25,687 nucleotides of DNA. It comes from Methanocorpusculum sp. MCE (lineage in GTDB: Archaea; Halobacteriota; Methanomicrobia; Methanomicrobiales; Methanocorpusculaceae). The number at the start of each line of letters is the position of its first letter. Position 1 is the first letter of the stretch. The stretch is taken from the NCBI GenBank assembly GCA_003315675.1, contig NIZU01000069.1:1-25687 (forward strand), read 5' to 3'. The notes beneath the pieces are model-generated. The model made no database searches. It was not told where the DNA came from and worked only from the letters and a program-made list of their open reading frames with translations. Both the position numbers and the translations under genes were made by a program. Shown in pieces: positions 23,933-25,687 of this stretch.

Positions 23933-24292
23933 ATGCAGAAATCAAAAGCGCTTCTCTGGATTACCGTGATCCTTATCATCTCTGTGACCGGCATATGGGT
24001 GATTCTCGAACCGTTTAGTGATCTAAGCGAGGCGTTTACGATGCGCCCCATTGCGGAGGATGAACTGCCGTATTATGCTGCTCTCATGAATCTGACGGAG
24101 GAGGATTTTGCGGCCCATCCGAGTCTGTATGAGTGTATGGGAACATATGTGCATATATATGAGCGTCCCCTGGATTATTTTACGTTTTCAGAGGTCACCT
24201 CTCTGGAGTGGCAGGAAATTTACGGGAAGTACGGCGGGAAGATCCTTTTCTGGAATGAGACCTATTATCAGTTTCTGTTTCTTACGAGCTGA
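23933..24292 (+). CDS. Small membrane-anchored protein of unknown function
   Basis: The 119-residue protein begins with one hydrophobic helix (about 7-25) after a short basic start (MQKSK), so it is probably anchored with the rest outside the cell. The outer part is acidic and aromatic (WNETYYQFLF at the end), with a possible glycosylation-type NLT and NET. I do not recognise the family. A TATA-like TTATATAT (23904-23911) lies about 22 bp before the ATG, suggesting a leaderless mRNA separate from the upstream genes. Confidence 0.6.
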   Translation: MQKSKALLWITVILIISVTGIWVILEPFSDLSEAFTMRPIAEDELPYYAALMNLTEEDFAAHPSLYECMGTYVHIYERPLDYFTFSEVTSLEWQEIYGKYGGKILFWNETYYQFLFLTS

Positions 24293-24380
24293 GATAGAGG
24301 AGTGGGGGAAAGGGAAAAACCCGTTTGCGGGTCAAATCCCCGCATAACTCCGGGATTTTCCAAAACAGCATTCAGGGATA

Positions 24381-24414
24381 GTTTTATCGTGACGTAGAGA
24401 CGTAACCCTACGTA
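24381..24414 (+). promoter_or_regulatory. Promoter region of the HNH gene with ACGTA repeats
   Basis: A TATA-like GTTTTATC is at 24381-24388. ACGTA then occurs three times (24392, 24400 and 24410). The last two form an inverted repeat, ACGTA-ACCC-TACGT (24400-24413), around the expected transcription start. A regulator site is possible. Confidence 0.35.
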
Positions 24415-24425
24415 TTGGAGAGATG

Positions 24426-24713
24426 ATGGCATTTACAGAAGATGTGGTACGGAATGCGTTTGAGAAAGTGAATGGATATTGTCAGATCTGCGGGATGAAG
24501 CTGATCTATGCAAACAGAGTAAATGCCCTGGGACGCGGGGGATGGGATGCCAAGCATATCAAGCCGGTGAGCGAAGGGGGAAAGGATGAGGTTCGAAACT
24601 GTATGATTTTGTGTATGGACTGTATGGAAAAACCGGGATCATCGACGCCGGAAAAGACCCCGCCGGGGAGTGTCGATATTTTGAGTTTCAGCGAGAGAAG
24701 AAAGTTATTGTAA
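24426..24713 (+). CDS. Small HNH-endonuclease-fold protein
   Basis: The 95-residue protein has a zinc-knuckle HNH (ββα-metal) layout: C19-x2-C22 (YCQICG), the catalytic His44 in GWDAKHIKPVSEGG, Asn58 in EVRNCMILC, and C63-x2-C66. This is the order found in HNH nucleases of the McrA type. No extra DNA-binding domain is present and there is no partner methylase or restriction gene nearby. GGAG at 24417-24420 favours the second of two tandem ATGs (24426) over 24423. The gene lies 3 bp upstream of the right-hand IS, so its last codons could have been changed by the insertion. Confidence 0.72.
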   Translation: MAFTEDVVRNAFEKVNGYCQICGMKLIYANRVNALGRGGWDAKHIKPVSEGGKDEVRNCMILCMDCMEKPGSSTPEKTPPGSVDILSFSERRKLL

Positions 24714-24716
24714 ATT

Positions 24717-25206
24717 GAGAATATCTATCAACCCATTTTTTAACGCGAATCATGATTTAAGTAAGATTGGCTACATCCCTACCCCCTCACCCCCCCCCAA
24801 AAAAAGAAGAATACCCATTATTCCTTGACGTTTTTTTTTAATTTACACTCTGTTTTGAATCGTTTTCACCTGATAGATATTATAACAAAATGCAGCAAGC
24901 ATATTTTTCACTCGTACTCTTTGCAGCGTTGTTACCTTCACCAACCCTGCATGAAAAACATGAGAATATCTATCAACCCATTTTTTAACGCGAATCATGA
25001 TTTAAGTAAGATTGGCTACATCCCTACCCCCTCACCCCCCCCCAAAAAAAGAAGAATACCCATTATTCCTTGACGTTTTTTTTTAATTTACACTCTGTTT
25101 TGAATCGTTTTCACCTGATAGATATTATAACAAAATGCAGCAAGCATATTTTTCACTCGTACTCTTTGCAGCGTTGTTACCTTCACCAACCCTGCATGAA
25201 AAACAT
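24717..25206. repeat. Exact 245-bp tandem duplication of the IS end
   Basis: 24717-24961 and 24962-25206 agree base for base as far as I can compare them, including a run of nine C, a run of seven A and a run of nine T. After the second copy the sequence goes on into the transposase gene (TTTTTGATCACTG). The first copy instead meets the IS terminus again. The repeat boundary coincides with the IS end. Confidence 0.9.
24843..24961 (-). pseudogene. Transposase C-terminal stub in the first repeat copy
   Basis: The last 38 codons of the transposase (VFHAGLVKVTTLQRVRVKNM onward, ending KTIQNRV and TAA at 24845-24843) are repeated here without the rest of the gene. They start at the junction with the second IS end and cannot be expressed as a transposase. 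Confidence 0.85.
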
Positions 25207-25687
25207 TTTTGATCACTGCATAGGCTCTCTCCCCCTTTGATCTCTTCTTACTGATTCTCAGATTTCTCAGTTTATCTCGTATGCCAATGGGATGCCCTCT
25301 CGCTCCCCTTTTCATTGTGGCACTATATCCCTTGCATTTTGCTCCCTGATATCCCCGATCCCGATAGACCACTTCCCCTTTTTCTGAGAGGTCCACCTGA
25401 CTATCATGAACATTTGCCGTGGTGGTTTCAATGCGTCGAATAAGATCGTGCGTCGTATCCATGATGGTATGAAGTTTATAGCCATAGTGCATTTTGCCGT
25501 TCTTGGACATGATTTTTCCATCTTTATCCCGTCGTGTTTTTGCCTGATCTCCTCGCGGCGTGTCTTTCTTACAATGACCGGGTTCAGCATACACAAACGT
25601 TGCATCCTGAATCATACCTTGTTCAATTTTCAGACCTTTCAGGTCAAGTTGTCTCTGAAACTCCTGCCAGACCACTGTATCAACGCC
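25088..25687 (-). CDS. IS5-family transposase, C-terminal part (partial)
   Basis: The 199 residues visible (GVDTVVWQEF onward) form the catalytic DDE domain of an IS5-type (DDE_Tnp_1) transposase. The three acidic residues are probably Asp in MIQDATF, Asp in VVYRDRGYQG and Glu in KGERAYAVIK. Between them lie the usual TRRDKDGKI, YGYKLHTIMD and ETTTANVHDSQVD segments. The gene reads out of the window at 25687, so the N-terminal half is missing. The stop is 126 bp inside the IS end at 24962. No internal stop is seen, so the copy may be active. Confidence 0.88.
   Translation of the reverse strand, partial: GVDTVVWQEFQRQLDLKGLKIEQGMIQDATFVYAEPGHCKKDTPRGDQAKTRRDKDGKIMSKNGKMHYGYKLHTIMDTTHDLIRRIETTTANVHDSQVDLSEKGEVVYRDRGYQGAKCKGYSATMKRGARGHPIGIRDKLRNLRISKKRSKGERAYAVIKNVFHAGLVKVTTLQRVRVKNMLAAFCYNIYQVKTIQNRV

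Larger units (their letters stand above)
24717..25687 (-). mobile_element. IS5-type insertion sequence(s), 3' part, with a nested or duplicated end
   Basis: The element starts with GAGAATATCTATCAACCC at 24717 and again at 24962. The second start leads into a transposase gene that leaves the window at 25687. The first 245 bp (24717-24961) end abruptly inside the transposase gene. The orientation is the same as that of the left-hand IS. The simplest reading is one IS copy inserted into another, leaving a 245-bp stub of the older copy on this side. Confidence 0.8.

Noticed and set aside
24327..24343. GCGGG-TCAAATC-CCCGC looks like a tRNA T-arm (5-bp stem, 7-base loop)
   Set aside because: The loop lacks the T54-T55-C56 order, no matching 5' acceptor strand, D-arm or anticodon arm is found upstream, and the following bases do not pair as an acceptor stem.
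1..25687. CRISPR array, prophage or defence island
   Set aside because: No spaced repeat array, integrase, phage structural genes or known defence modules are visible. The single HNH protein and the lone ATPase are not enough.

Overview
The window reads as chromosomal DNA of a hydrogenotrophic, formate-using methanogenic archaeon, most likely order Methanomicrobiales (a Methanocorpusculum-like organism would fit; this is inference from gene content). The reasons are a four-subunit archaeal pyruvate:ferredoxin oxidoreductase, F420-type formate dehydrogenase FdhAB, a Tfx-family regulator, a tungstate ABC transporter, an eight-cluster polyferredoxin, an archaeal aspartyl-tRNA synthetase, and TATA-box promoters close to start codons.

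Layout. 1-145: the 5' part of an IS5-type insertion sequence, cut by the window edge, whose terminal repeat occurs twice. 146-805: a gene remnant and a non-coding stretch ending in a por promoter with two dyads. 806-3602 (+): porBAGD, making pyruvate from acetyl-CoA, CO2 and reduced ferredoxin. 3616-9217 (-): a frameshifted AAA-type ATPase, then a peptide/nickel-type ABC transporter in the order (from its promoter) binding protein, permease 1, permease 2, ATPase 1, ATPase 2. Permease 2 has an in-frame stop and ATPase 1 has lost its P-loop region. 9370-10194 (+): a SAM methyltransferase. 10292-11424 (-): a polyferredoxin (FwdF-like) split by a -1 frame change at a run of seven A. 11953-15267 (-): fdhA-fdhB. 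15688-19129 (+): tfx and the tungstate transporter tupABC. 19214-20799 (+): aspS and a Dabb-domain gene. 20804-21429 (-): a membrane protein plus XRE regulator pair. 21550-21687 (+): a 45-residue lysine-rich protein. 21774-22253 (-): an FMN-binding split-barrel protein. 22314-24713 (+): a core-MetE methionine synthase, a hexapeptide acetyltransferase, a small membrane-anchored protein and an HNH protein. 24717-25687: the 3' part of a second IS5-type element, whose terminal 245 bp are tandemly duplicated.

How the parts fit. The centre (10.3-19.1 kb) is a coherent metal-and-formate unit: Tup imports tungstate (or molybdate), Tfx is of the family that controls molybdenum formylmethanofuran dehydrogenase genes, FdhAB is a W/Mo-pterin enzyme, and the polyferredoxin resembles the electron-carrying subunit of formylmethanofuran dehydrogenase. 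The fdhA and tup promoters share an 18-nt block (16 of 18 identical) that includes the TATA box, and fdhA shares a further 12-nt block with the promoter of the 7.6-9.2 kb binding protein. This possible regulon is the most interesting signal I found. I found no CRISPR array, no complete tRNA or rRNA gene and no recognisable new multi-gene system.

Both window ends lie inside IS copies of the same orientation, which is how a draft contig commonly ends. Several gene lesions are single-base changes in homopolymers and could be sequencing errors; the nonsense codon and the P-loop deletion are harder to explain that way.
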